Below are positions 1 to 7,743 of a DNA stretch of 10,648 nt, piece by piece (position 1 is the first letter of the stretch; every line of letters begins with the position of its first letter). Both the position numbers and the translations under genes were made by a program. The notes beneath the pieces are model-generated. The model was not told where the DNA came from, made no database searches, and was given only the letters and a program-made list of their open reading frames with translations. This DNA is from Nitrosomonas sp. (lineage in GTDB: Bacteria > Pseudomonadota > Gammaproteobacteria > Burkholderiales > Nitrosomonadaceae). The DNA lies in contig SXJH01000150.1 in assembly GCA_005779435.1 (NCBI GenBank), positions 1-10,648 on the forward strand, read 5' to 3'.

Positions 1-795
1 AACGGCCTGCTGCGCGCAAATGAAGCCAGGCAAGTCATGGATACTTTCGCCAAGAACCTCGCTGTGAAAGTCATCCATATCGATGCCAGTCTCGATTTTT
101 ATCGCAACCTGCAAGGCGTAACCGACCCGGAAACCAAGCGCCGCATCATCGGACGCGAATTTGTCGAAGTATTTCAACGCGAATCGACCAAGATTGCCGA
201 TGCCAAGTGGCTGGCGCAAGGCACCATTTATCCCGATGTCATCGAATCGGCCAGCGCAAAAACCAAAAAAGCGCATACCATCAAATCGCATCACAATGTC
301 GGCGGATTGCCCGAAACGCTGCATTTGAAACTGCTCGAACCGCTACGCGAATTATTTAAAGACGAAGTGCGCGAATTAGGCTTAGCACTGGGCTTGCCGC
401 GCGATATGGTTTTCCGCCATCCGTTTCCCGGCCCGGGTCTGGGGGTACGCATTTTGGGCGAGGTCAAATACGAATACGCCGAATTATTGCGCCAGGCGGA
501 TCGCATATTCATCGAAGAATTGCATCATTCCGGCTGGTATGAAAAAACGGCGCAAGCATTCGCAGTATTCTTGCCGGTCAAATCCGTCGGCGTAATGGGC
601 GACGGCCGCACTTATGAATATGTCATCGCACTTCGTGCCGTGCAAACCCAGGATTTCATGACCGCCAACTGGGCGGAATTACCCTATGCATTATTAAGCA
701 AAGTATCCAATCGAATCATCAACGAAGTTCGCGGCATCAACCGAGTCGTCTATGACATTTCCGGGAAACCGCCCGCGACGATCGAATGGGAATAG
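1..795 (+). CDS. guaA: GMP synthase (glutamine-hydrolysing), C-terminal half, 5' partial
   Basis: GuaA converts XMP to GMP using ATP and glutamine, the last step of guanine nucleotide synthesis in the cytoplasm. The reading frame is open from base 1 (N-G-L-L-R-A-N-E-A), so the gene begins before the window; the Met at base 37 is internal. The 264 residues visible are about half of the usual ~515-525: the end of the ATP-pyrophosphatase domain and the C-terminal dimerisation domain. Family signatures seen are GREFVEVF, the SHHNVGGLPE stretch, FRHPFPGPGLGVRILGE and the terminal YDISGKPPATIEWE. The glutaminase domain and the ATP P-loop lie outside the window. The frame is intact to a TAG stop. 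No clear hairpin-plus-T-tract terminator follows; the next gene starts 140 bases on. Identity is secure. Confidence 0.97.
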   Translation, partial: NGLLRANEARQVMDTFAKNLAVKVIHIDASLDFYRNLQGVTDPETKRRIIGREFVEVFQRESTKIADAKWLAQGTIYPDVIESASAKTKKAHTIKSHHNVGGLPETLHLKLLEPLRELFKDEVRELGLALGLPRDMVFRHPFPGPGLGVRILGEVKYEYAELLRQADRIFIEELHHSGWYEKTAQAFAVFLPVKSVGVMGDGRTYEYVIALRAVQTQDFMTANWAELPYALLSKVSNRIINEVRGINRVVYDISGKPPATIEWE

Positions 796-935
796 ATTGC
801 AACTATTTCTGTATATTGGACTAACCACCGAACCAAAATTGACAAGCGTCCGATCTTGCAGTTACCCTGTCCCGGCAAAAATCAACATGTCCCGCCATCT
901 TTCCAACAGTTTCTTAGCGCTGAGGAGCAGTTAAT
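796..935 (+). other. guaA to Ser-rich gene intergenic region
   Basis: These 140 bases contain a TTGACA (839-844) without a convincing -10 at normal spacing, and a direct repeat TGTCCCG (868-874 and 888-894, 20 bases apart, two helical turns). A promoter for the Ser-rich gene probably lies here, but I cannot place it. Confidence 0.4.
922..927 (+). promoter_or_regulatory. Ribosome binding site GAGGAG for the Ser-rich protein
   Basis: GAGGAG lies 8 bases before the ATG at 936, a near-consensus Shine-Dalgarno match that supports this start and makes the unusual low-complexity ORF credible as a translated gene. Confidence 0.7.
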
Positions 936-1676
936 ATGACCACTTACACCGGCACATCAGGATTGGATACTTATACCTACGGTTTTGCTTATAGCACCGC
1001 GAATATTGACTGGGTCTCGGACAGCAAAAGCGGCAACGGCATTGAAGTCACTTATACTTCTTCGTCTTCGTCGGACGGAAAAGACGGCTCCAGTTCCAGC
1101 TCGGGAAGTAAGACCGGATCCAGCTCCGACTCAGGAAGCAAAACTGGGAGCAGCACTAGCACTAGCTCTAGCGCATCGGATATATTTTACGATTATGAAC
1201 GCATCAGATTCTCCGATTATGAAGTTGCGTTCGATATCGAATGGACCGAAAGTGCGGGCGCTGCGCTTGCTCTGATCAATGCCGGATTTGGCGACATAGA
1301 CAGCGCGTCCAATCCCGATATCGGACGGTGGATACATACTGCCGACGACTATACCGGTTCAGGCTCGAAATCCGGCAGCGTGGATGCACATGCCCGCGTT
1401 GAATCCGTCGCGCAATCGATGCTGGATTATTATGCGCCAGACATTAGCGATGCCAATCTCGTCAATACGCTGTATACGAATGTCGTGGGTGTAACGCCGA
1501 CAAAAAGCCAACAGGATTTCTACGTTCAATTGCTAGAACAAGGCACCTATACACAAGCCGGTTTATATGCGCTGGCGGCAGAATCGGGACTGAATACCGA
1601 AGATTACTATTACGACGACTCAGGCAGCCTGAATCACAATTATTACTACACGCCCTACGTCGACTCAAAAGCCTGA
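936..1676 (+). CDS. Ser/Gly-repeat protein with DUF4214-like C-terminal region, probably secreted or surface
   Basis: The function is not known. The protein has 246 residues and three parts. Residues 1-45 are Thr/Tyr/Ser-rich (starting MTTYTGTSGLDTYTYG). Residues 51-80 hold three decapeptide units of the form GSSSxSGSKT, the third diverged. Residues 85-246 hold a folded-looking part with ERIRFSDYEVAFDIEW, then AQSMLDYY and NTLYTNVVGVTPT, ending YYYTPYVDSKA. By eye the last part resembles DUF4214-bearing proteins found with RTX-like or type I-secreted surface proteins, in which an 'ERI.FSD..VA.DI' strand precedes a helical repeat; this is recalled, not searched. There is no N-terminal signal peptide or membrane segment, which fits type I secretion via a C-terminal signal, but no transporter genes are in view. 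The predicted protein is acidic, with many Asp and Tyr and no Cys. It starts at an ATG with a good ribosome binding site. Confidence 0.75.
   Translation: MTTYTGTSGLDTYTYGFAYSTANIDWVSDSKSGNGIEVTYTSSSSSDGKDGSSSSSGSKTGSSSDSGSKTGSSTSTSSSASDIFYDYERIRFSDYEVAFDIEWTESAGAALALINAGFGDIDSASNPDIGRWIHTADDYTGSGSKSGSVDAHARVESVAQSMLDYYAPDISDANLVNTLYTNVVGVTPTKSQQDFYVQLLEQGTYTQAGLYALAAESGLNTEDYYYDDSGSLNHNYYYTPYVDSKA
1086..1175 (+). repeat. 30-bp in-frame tandem repeat coding GSSSxSGSKT units
   Basis: Three consecutive 30-base units encode residues 51-60, 61-70 and 71-80. Units 1 and 2 differ at a single residue (S to D at the fifth position), and unit 3 keeps only the GSS start and the Ser-rich character. The synonymous codons differ between units, so the repeat is conserved more at protein than at DNA level and does not look like a very recent slippage event. 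Confidence 0.65.
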
Positions 1677-1694
1677 TTAAAATAGAACATCCTC

Positions 1695-1719
1695 CGGGGC
1701 AGAATGCGCCGTCTTTCTT
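1695..1719 (+). terminator. Possible weak rho-independent terminator
   Basis: CGGGGC, a 5-base loop AGAAT and GCGCCG form a 6-bp stem with one G-G mismatch, followed by TCTTTCTT. It lies 18 bases after the stop of the Ser-rich gene. The stem is short and the T-tract broken, so termination may be partial, allowing some readthrough into the GNAT gene 25 bases further on. Confidence 0.3.
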
Positions 1720-1744
1720 GAGTTATTTGATTCTTTAACGCCAA

Positions 1745-2908
1745 ATGATCAAACAAACTCAAAAAGATACTGCATTAGAATTGCTGCATGCCAAAAACTG
1801 GAAAGCGCTTGCGGAATTTCTCGACGAACTGCCCGCTGAATTATGGAATAGCAGCACATCGTTCGCAAAAGGCATGCTATCGGCATTCGGCCCGGCACCC
1901 TTCAGAAACTTACCGGGCGCGATAGCCGCCATTGAACAAGCCTCGATCCTGGAACCCAGCAACACACGATACCTGACTGTCCTTTCAGAACTCTATTTGC
2001 AATCGAAACAATTGCCCATGGCCATGCATGCCGCAACGCTTGCGAGAGCGCTCGCCCGGCAAGATCCGTTAACGGGAATCGCTTTAGGCCGTATTGCATG
2101 GACGTGCGGCGAAAGAAATCTTGCTTATCGTGCATTTAACGAAGTATGCCAGCAAATACCCGCCGGCAAATCGCACTTGATCCCATTGCTCAAAACATTA
2201 ACCTTGTCGTTGGCGCCTTTCTGGCAACAAACCTGCACGGGAAAACGAATCGTTTTGTCGCGAATGACCTCCAGGCATCGAAGTTTCCTGTCTTTCTGCC
2301 GCAGCAATCGCGATTTTCAACGTCATTACCATCTTTTTCAGGATCCGAGTCCTGAAGGAATAGAGCGCGATTTGAGAGAGGCGGAACGTTCGCCTTTTGA
2401 AACCAAAAAAATTGCCTGGATTATCGAAATGGATGATCGTCCGATCGGATTGGCCTCCCTGGTCGGCATCGATTTTAACAATTCGCGTGCGGAAATTTTG
2501 ATTGGCGTGCCGGATGAACGCACATTTGGCATAGGTTTGGAAGCAACGCTATTGGCGATGGAATTCGCGTTTTCAACAGTTAAACTATCAAAACTATTCA
2601 GCTATGTTTATAGCGACAATCCTGACAGCCAGAAAAATACCCTGCATCTCGGTTTTCGTCAGGAAGGCTTGTTACGATCGCATGTTATTGATCCGGTATC
2701 GAAGCAACCGCTGGATCTGTTTGTGAACGGTTGCTTGGCTGATGAATTCTTCCACAATAAAAAACTAATGGCTTTGGCGAATCGCCTGCTCGGACGCATT
2801 CCGCAACAACCGGCTAAAGAGCAAACTCAACCGCCGGTACCGGCAAAAACACCGGATGAATTGATTTTACGCATTGCAAGCGCATTGAGCGGCGACAACA
2901 TCCGTTAG
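1745..2908 (+). CDS. TPR-like / GNAT N-acetyltransferase fusion protein
   Basis: The protein has 387 residues and no signal peptide. Residues about 10-150 are Ala/Leu-rich amphipathic helices in TPR-like arrangement (for example AAIEQASILEPSN at 61-73, followed by YLTVLSELYLQ). Residues about 168-325 are a GNAT domain of the RimJ/RimL type: KRIVLSRM opening strand, IAWIIEMDDRPIGLASLV (223-240), the acetyl-CoA loop R259-T-F-G-I-G264 matching RxxGxG, then DNPDSQ (291-296) and LGFRQEG (302-308). The last ~35 residues are Pro/Gln-rich and then helical. The substrate is unknown; acetylation of a protein N-terminus, amino group or sugar nucleotide is possible, with the TPR part giving partner binding. 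It lies 68 bases after the Ser-rich gene on the same strand, so co-transcription is possible. The ribosome binding site before the ATG is poor, and the start is chosen because the helical region begins there. The original end of the gene overlapped the convergent czcA stop (see the repeat at 2909). Confidence 0.8.
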   Translation: MIKQTQKDTALELLHAKNWKALAEFLDELPAELWNSSTSFAKGMLSAFGPAPFRNLPGAIAAIEQASILEPSNTRYLTVLSELYLQSKQLPMAMHAATLARALARQDPLTGIALGRIAWTCGERNLAYRAFNEVCQQIPAGKSHLIPLLKTLTLSLAPFWQQTCTGKRIVLSRMTSRHRSFLSFCRSNRDFQRHYHLFQDPSPEGIERDLREAERSPFETKKIAWIIEMDDRPIGLASLVGIDFNNSRAEILIGVPDERTFGIGLEATLLAMEFAFSTVKLSKLFSYVYSDNPDSQKNTLHLGFRQEGLLRSHVIDPVSKQPLDLFVNGCLADEFFHNKKLMALANRLLGRIPQQPAKEQTQPPVPAKTPDELILRIASALSGDNIR

Positions 2909-3051
2909 GGAAACGCTGATTAATTGGCTGTACGAGCGAATCACTTTGTTGCGCGGTACTCGCTCCCTCGCCTATCTCGTTGATATGTCTCGGTTGCTGC
3001 GCTCCGAGCGCCTCGTGCTTCATCCCGCTCGCCGAATTAATTAGCGTTTCC
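2909..3051. repeat. MITE-like palindromic element with ~20-bp terminal inverted repeats and TTAG flanks
   Basis: The left end GGAAACGCTGATTAATTGGC (2909-2928) is matched on the other strand by the right end at 3031-3051, with one substitution and one extra C. TTAG stands directly outside both ends (2905-2908 and 3052-3055), as expected for a 4-bp target duplication. The 143 bases between hold no gene, so the element would be non-autonomous, moved by a transposase elsewhere. It lies exactly between the TAG stop of the GNAT gene and the TAA stop of czcA. A partial relative lies at 9721-9764. I associate repeats of this type with Nitrosomonas intergenic regions, from memory. Confidence 0.75.
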
Positions 3052-6000
3052 TTAGGAGTCTGCCGAGCGCCTTCTATGCACCAGATGATACAGCACCGGC
3101 ACGACCAGCAACGACAGCAACGATTGCGACAGCGTACTGCCGATCATCACCGTGGCCAGCGTGCGCTGCACTTCGGCGCCGGTTCCGGTGCTAAGCGCCA
3201 TCGGCAGGAAGCCGAGCGATTCCACCCATGTCGTTATCAATACCGGGCGCAGTCGCAACAAGGAGCCGGTGCGGATGGCATCGTCCAGAGAGAAACCTTG
3301 TTGCCGTAGATCGCGAATAAAGGTCAACAACACCAAACCGTCCAACACCGCCACGCCGGACATCGCGATAAACCCGACGCCTGCAGAAATGGATAGCGGA
3401 ATATCCCTCAACCACAAGGCAATGATGCCACCGGTCACGGCCAATGGCACCGCGCTAAACACCAGCAAGCTGTCGCGAAAACTGCCGAGCATGGTGTACA
3501 GCAGGAAAAACACCAACAACAGCGCCAGCGGAATGACAATCTGCAAGCGTTCCGCCGCCATGATCAACTGTTCGAACTGTCCGCCCCAGGATAACCAGTA
3601 TCCCGCCGGAATTTTGACTTGTTTTTCGATGCGTTCTTCCGCTTCCCTGACAAAAGAACCGATGTCGCGGCCCCGGACATTCGCGGTAACCACCACACGG
3701 CGTTTGCCGTTTTCGCGGCTGACTTGATTGGGGCCTTTGACAATCTGAAGATCGGCGACTTCGCCTAACGCAACATAGATGGGTGCGGGAACGGCGGGCG
3801 CATTCTGGCCGCCAGCCATGTTCAGAACGGGCAGCTTGATCGGCAGCCGTTTGAGCGTTTCGATATCGCCGCGCAAATGCTCCGGCAAGCGAACTTGCAA
3901 TTCGAAACGCCGATCGCCCTCGAAAATCAAACCGGCAGCTCTGCCGCCGACAGCGATATTGATGACATCTTGCACATCGCTGCCGTTGAGACCGTAACGC
4001 GCCATTTTTTCCCGATTCATCTGAATCGACAATACCGGTAATCCTGTGATTTGTTCGATGCGCACATCCGCCGCACCGGGAACGGTTTTGACGATCTTCT
4101 CGATCCGTTCGGCCAAATTGAGCATGATGTCGAGATCGTCGCCGAATACTTTGACCGCAACATCCGCACGCACACCGGACAGCAATTCGTTAAACCGCAT
4201 TTGTATGGGTTGCGTGAATTCGTAGTTGTTGCCCGGCACCTTGCGCACCGCCTGCTCCATTGCGGCGATCAACTCTTCTTTGTTGCGATACTTTCCCGAC
4301 CATTGGGATTGCGGTTTTATGATGATAAAAATATCCGCCACGCTCGGCGGCATTGGATCGGTCGCGATTTCCGCAGTACCGATCTTGGAAAACACCCGCT
4401 CGACTTCGGTAAATTGCTTGATCGTTTCTTCCAGTTCGTTCTGCATGTCAATCGCCGTCGACAGACTGGTGCCGGGAATACGAATCGCATGCAATGCGAT
4501 ATCTTCTTCATCGAGATTGGGAACAAATTCGCTGCCCATGCGCGTGGTCAATAACAGCGAGAGCACGACGATCACTGCGGCGATGGTAACGGTCAATCCT
4601 TTATTCGCCATCGCGGTATCGAGCGCAGGCGCATAGATTTTCTTGGCCCATACTACGGCGGCACCTTCTTTTTCCATCATTTTGCCGGAAAGAAACATCG
4701 CAACCGCAGCCGGAACAAACGTCACCGACAGAAACACGGCGCCCAATAACGCCAGCAGAACCGTGAAGGCCATCGGATGAAACATCTTGCCTTCCACGCC
4801 GGACAAGGCAAATACCGGCAAATAAACCACCATGATGATCAATTGCCCGAACAGCAATGCCTTGCGCACTTCCTTGGATGCATCGAACACCACCTCAAAA
4901 CGCTCGGCGGAAGTCAATTGCCGCCCCAACCGTTCCTGTTCCAGCGAAAGCCGCCGGATACAATTTTCGACAATGATCACGGCGCCGTCGACAATGATGC
5001 CGAAATCGAGCGCTCCCAGGCTCAGCAAATTGGCGCTGACGTTGTTGGTCACCATGCCGCTGATGGTAAACAGCATCGACAGCGGAATAATCAACGCCGT
5101 AATCAGCGCGGCGCGCAAATTACCCAGCGCAATGAACAACACCACGATAACCAGCGCAGCGCCTTCCAGCAAATTATTGGAAACCGTGCTGATGGTTTTA
5201 TCGACCAATGTGGTTCGGTTATAAACAGGAGTTGCGGCAACACCGGCAGGCAGGCTGCGATTGATCTCCGCCAGTTTTTCCGCCGCTGCTTGAGAAACGG
5301 TACGGCTATTTTCGCCGATCAGCATATGCGCGGTGCCGAGCACCACTTCCTTGCCGTTCTGCGTTGCCGCACCGGTGCGCAATTCCTTGCCGAGCAATAC
5401 GTCGGCGACGTTCTTGACGCGTATCGGCACACCCTGATTGCTGCTCAGAATAATCTCTCCGATTTCGGTCAGGTTTACCACCTGCCCCGGCACTCTGACC
5501 AAATACTGTTCGCCGCTTTTTTCGATATAACCGGCACCCACGTTGAGATTATTGCGTTCCAGCGCCAGCACCAAGTCCTGCAGCGTTAACCCAAGCGACA
5601 TCAATTTCTCGGGGTACGGCGTCACATGAAACTGCTTGACGTAACCGCCGACCGAATTGACTTCGGTGACGCCTTTTACCATACGCATGCGCGGCTTGAT
5701 AATCCAATCTTCTATCTCGCGCAGATCGGTCGGCGTATATAGTGTGCCATCCGGTTTGCGGGCGTCGGCATCGGCATCGACGGTCCACATGAAAATCTCA
5801 CCCAACCCCGTGGAAATCGGTCCCATTATCGGCACAATCCCGACCGGCAAGCGGCTTCTTGCATCCTGAATCCGTTGACTGACCAATTGGCGCACCAAGT
5901 GAATATCCGTGCCATCCTTGAAAATCACGGTGACTTGCGATAATCCGTAGCGCGACAAAGAACGGGTGTATTCCAGATTGGGCAAACCGGACATCGCCAT

Positions 6001-6210
6001 TTCCAGCGGAAAGGTAATGCGCTGTTCGGATTCCAGCGGCGAATAGCCCGGTGCCGTGGTATTGATCTGCACTTGCACATTGGTGATATCCGGCACTGCA
6101 TCGATGGGCAGCTTCAAATAGTTGTACACGCCCAATGCCGCCATCGCCAACACCGCCGCCAGAACAAATCCGCTTTGATAGATCGACAGCCGTAAAATAC
6201 GTTCAAACAT
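3052..6210 (-). CDS. czcA: Heavy-metal efflux RND pump, CzcA family
   Basis: This is the inner-membrane proton-driven pump of the tripartite metal exporter. At 1052 residues it is normal length for CzcA/CusA. Seen in order: TM1 (~12-32); the periplasmic porter part starting LPIDAVPDITNVQVQI (34-49); TM2-TM6 cluster (~340-505); a second porter and docking region (~560-880); and a C-terminal TM cluster (~888-1044). In TM4 the motif DFGIIVDGAVIIVEN runs from D402 to N416, giving D402, D408 and E415, the residues known to be essential in Cupriavidus CzcA, at the same numbers. By eye, positions equal to the CusA Cu/Ag-binding methionines are H574, V624 and E675, so divalent ions (Zn, Co or Cd) are more likely substrates than Cu(I) or Ag(I). 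It starts at an ATG with AAGGA upstream, 26 bases after czcB. The last gene of the operon, it ends at a TAA abutting the repeat element. Confidence 0.95.
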   Translation of the reverse strand: MFERILRLSIYQSGFVLAAVLAMAALGVYNYLKLPIDAVPDITNVQVQINTTAPGYSPLESEQRITFPLEMAMSGLPNLEYTRSLSRYGLSQVTVIFKDGTDIHLVRQLVSQRIQDARSRLPVGIVPIMGPISTGLGEIFMWTVDADADARKPDGTLYTPTDLREIEDWIIKPRMRMVKGVTEVNSVGGYVKQFHVTPYPEKLMSLGLTLQDLVLALERNNLNVGAGYIEKSGEQYLVRVPGQVVNLTEIGEIILSSNQGVPIRVKNVADVLLGKELRTGAATQNGKEVVLGTAHMLIGENSRTVSQAAAEKLAEINRSLPAGVAATPVYNRTTLVDKTISTVSNNLLEGAALVIVVLFIALGNLRAALITALIIPLSMLFTISGMVTNNVSANLLSLGALDFGIIVDGAVIIVENCIRRLSLEQERLGRQLTSAERFEVVFDASKEVRKALLFGQLIIMVVYLPVFALSGVEGKMFHPMAFTVLLALLGAVFLSVTFVPAAVAMFLSGKMMEKEGAAVVWAKKIYAPALDTAMANKGLTVTIAAVIVVLSLLLTTRMGSEFVPNLDEEDIALHAIRIPGTSLSTAIDMQNELEETIKQFTEVERVFSKIGTAEIATDPMPPSVADIFIIIKPQSQWSGKYRNKEELIAAMEQAVRKVPGNNYEFTQPIQMRFNELLSGVRADVAVKVFGDDLDIMLNLAERIEKIVKTVPGAADVRIEQITGLPVLSIQMNREKMARYGLNGSDVQDVINIAVGGRAAGLIFEGDRRFELQVRLPEHLRGDIETLKRLPIKLPVLNMAGGQNAPAVPAPIYVALGEVADLQIVKGPNQVSRENGKRRVVVTANVRGRDIGSFVREAEERIEKQVKIPAGYWLSWGGQFEQLIMAAERLQIVIPLALLLVFFLLYTMLGSFRDSLLVFSAVPLAVTGGIIALWLRDIPLSISAGVGFIAMSGVAVLDGLVLLTFIRDLRQQGFSLDDAIRTGSLLRLRPVLITTWVESLGFLPMALSTGTGAEVQRTLATVMIGSTLSQSLLSLLVVPVLYHLVHRRRSADS

Positions 6211-6236
6211 GATTTTTCCTTGTCGGGTGAACCGGA

Positions 6237-7730
6237 TTAATGATCATGCGTTGCTCCCGCTTTCTCCAAATCGGCCTTAATGGCAAAGCTATTGCCTCCC
6301 GCATACTGTTCACCGGCGGTCAATCCTTTCAGTACCTCAACCATTTTGCCGTCGCTGCGCCCCAGCTCCAGCGGACGTGCCTCCAGATAATCGCCATAAC
6401 GGCCAAATACAACCGCCCAATCGCGCAATGTCTGAATCGCTTGTGTGGAAACGGCAATCGGCACTTCCGTTTCATCGGCCACCAATTCGATATTGACGAA
6501 CATACCCGGATGCCACCGGCCATCTTCGTTCTCCAGAATAATTCGCGCGGTGGCGGTACGTGTTTGTCCGCCAATCAAAGCGCTCACGAAAGTAACCGTC
6601 CCCTCGCCGTCGACATCGGATGCCGCTGCCTTAACGGAAGCTTTTTGTCCGATTCCGACCACGCTCAAATCCTTCGGATAAACCGTAACGGTAGCCCACA
6701 CGGTCGACATATCGGCGACGGTAAAAATCATCGCATCGTCCTTAAGCGCGGCCCCCATGGCGATGGCTTTGGCAACGATCAATCCGGAAATCGGCGCACG
6801 GATTTCATAGCGCGTCAGATCTTTTGCCTGCAATCCCGATTCGGGCCGCACACCCAATGCGCGCAATTTTTCCGAAGCCAGATCGGAGGCGATCCGGGCC
6901 TCGTTTAGCGCCAATTGCGCGGCCTGATAATCCTGTTTGGCGGAGATCTTTTCTTCCCATAATTGCTTCTCGCGCTCATGGACAATTTTCGCCAATGCCA
7001 GCCGCCGCTGAGCGGCCAGAAACTGACTTTGCAGATCGGCCAGTATCTGGCTTTCGATAACCGCCAGCACATCGCCTTTCTTCACATATTGCCCGTTCTC
7101 GTAATTCACTGCGGCCACCACCCCCGGCAAACGCGGCACCACTTGTACGATCCTATCCGGATTCACCACAATTTCACCCGGCAATTTCAAGGTCGATTTG
7201 ATGGTCGCAGGACCCGCAGTCAGCATTTCAACTCCTATCGTCTTCAACACCGCGTCCGTCATTTCAATCCGCGCTTCCACTTGACTATTGCCCCAGCGAA
7301 ATGTTTTGCCGTTGCGCTCTGCGGTAATCGCCAAATCGAACGAATGCGGCTCCTCCACCACCTGATCGCCCAACAAATAATCCGCTTCCGGTGTGAATTT
7401 AAACAATTGCGCAGGCGCGCCGAGGCGGGATAACGCGATGGCAACGCTGGCAGCGGATGGCGGCAGCGCTTTGCCTTTTTCATATAAATAAATCCGGAAT
7501 TGCGGCGGCACGCCTCTCTCGAAAATTGTCAATTCCAGCGCAAAATCGCCTTCAACAAACAGCTTGCCGCCTCGCGGCCCTTTGGGATGCTCATCCGCAC
7601 CGGCGGCAAATTCTCCGGATTCGCCATCCTGTGAAATTGTGGATGATTTATCCACTGTCAGAATCAACCCACCCAATATCGCACCGACAACAATTACAAT
7701 TGCTATGGGCATCCATCGCGTTTTATCCAT
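6237..7730 (-). CDS. czcB: Heavy-metal efflux periplasmic adaptor (membrane fusion protein), CzcB family
   Basis: This adaptor links the CzcA pump to the CzcC channel across the periplasm. At 497 residues it is typical of long CzcB-type adaptors. Seen: an N-terminal membrane anchor (~7-26); a CzcB-type N-terminal domain opening with EHPKGPRGGKLF (47-58); the first lipoyl half (VVPRLPGVVAAVNYENGQYVKKG, 197-219); a coiled-coil hairpin of about 65 residues (~228-292) for contact with the channel; the second lipoyl half (RYEIRAPISGLIVAKAIAMG, 307-326); beta-barrel and membrane-proximal parts; and a C-terminus ending HDH after GNSFAIKADLEKAG, close to CzcB proteins. The His at the C-terminus and H48 could touch metal, an inference. 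The ATG lies 12 bases after the czcC stop, with AAAGGA overlapping that stop, a layout consistent with translational coupling. Confidence 0.93.
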   Translation of the reverse strand: MDKTRWMPIAIVIVVGAILGGLILTVDKSSTISQDGESGEFAAGADEHPKGPRGGKLFVEGDFALELTIFERGVPPQFRIYLYEKGKALPPSAASVAIALSRLGAPAQLFKFTPEADYLLGDQVVEEPHSFDLAITAERNGKTFRWGNSQVEARIEMTDAVLKTIGVEMLTAGPATIKSTLKLPGEIVVNPDRIVQVVPRLPGVVAAVNYENGQYVKKGDVLAVIESQILADLQSQFLAAQRRLALAKIVHEREKQLWEEKISAKQDYQAAQLALNEARIASDLASEKLRALGVRPESGLQAKDLTRYEIRAPISGLIVAKAIAMGAALKDDAMIFTVADMSTVWATVTVYPKDLSVVGIGQKASVKAAASDVDGEGTVTFVSALIGGQTRTATARIILENEDGRWHPGMFVNIELVADETEVPIAVSTQAIQTLRDWAVVFGRYGDYLEARPLELGRSDGKMVEVLKGLTAGEQYAGGNSFAIKADLEKAGATHDH

Positions 7731-7737
7731 TGTTTTA

Positions 7738-7743
7738 TCCTTT
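7738..7743 (-). promoter_or_regulatory. czcB ribosome binding site overlapping the czcC stop
   Basis: AAAGGA on the minus strand sits 7 bases before the czcB ATG and shares its first base with the last base of the czcC TAA. Ribosomes ending czcC would therefore reach the czcB start directly. Confidence 0.6.

Noticed and set aside
839..867. TTGACA promoter before the Ser-rich gene
   Set aside because: The hexamer at 17 bases is TTACCC and no better -10 occurs at 16-18 bases, so it is not claimed as a promoter.
2980..3309. 109-codon plus-strand frame starting in the repeat
   Set aside because: It starts inside the MITE-like element and runs antisense through the end of czcA. The product has no recognisable family character.
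4777..5589. 270-codon open frame on the plus strand, and other long plus-strand frames at 3152-3727, 4051-4554 and 6240-6908
   Set aside because: All are antisense to clear czcA and czcB coding sequence. Their products are His/Arg/Gln-rich low-quality translations with no recognisable motif.
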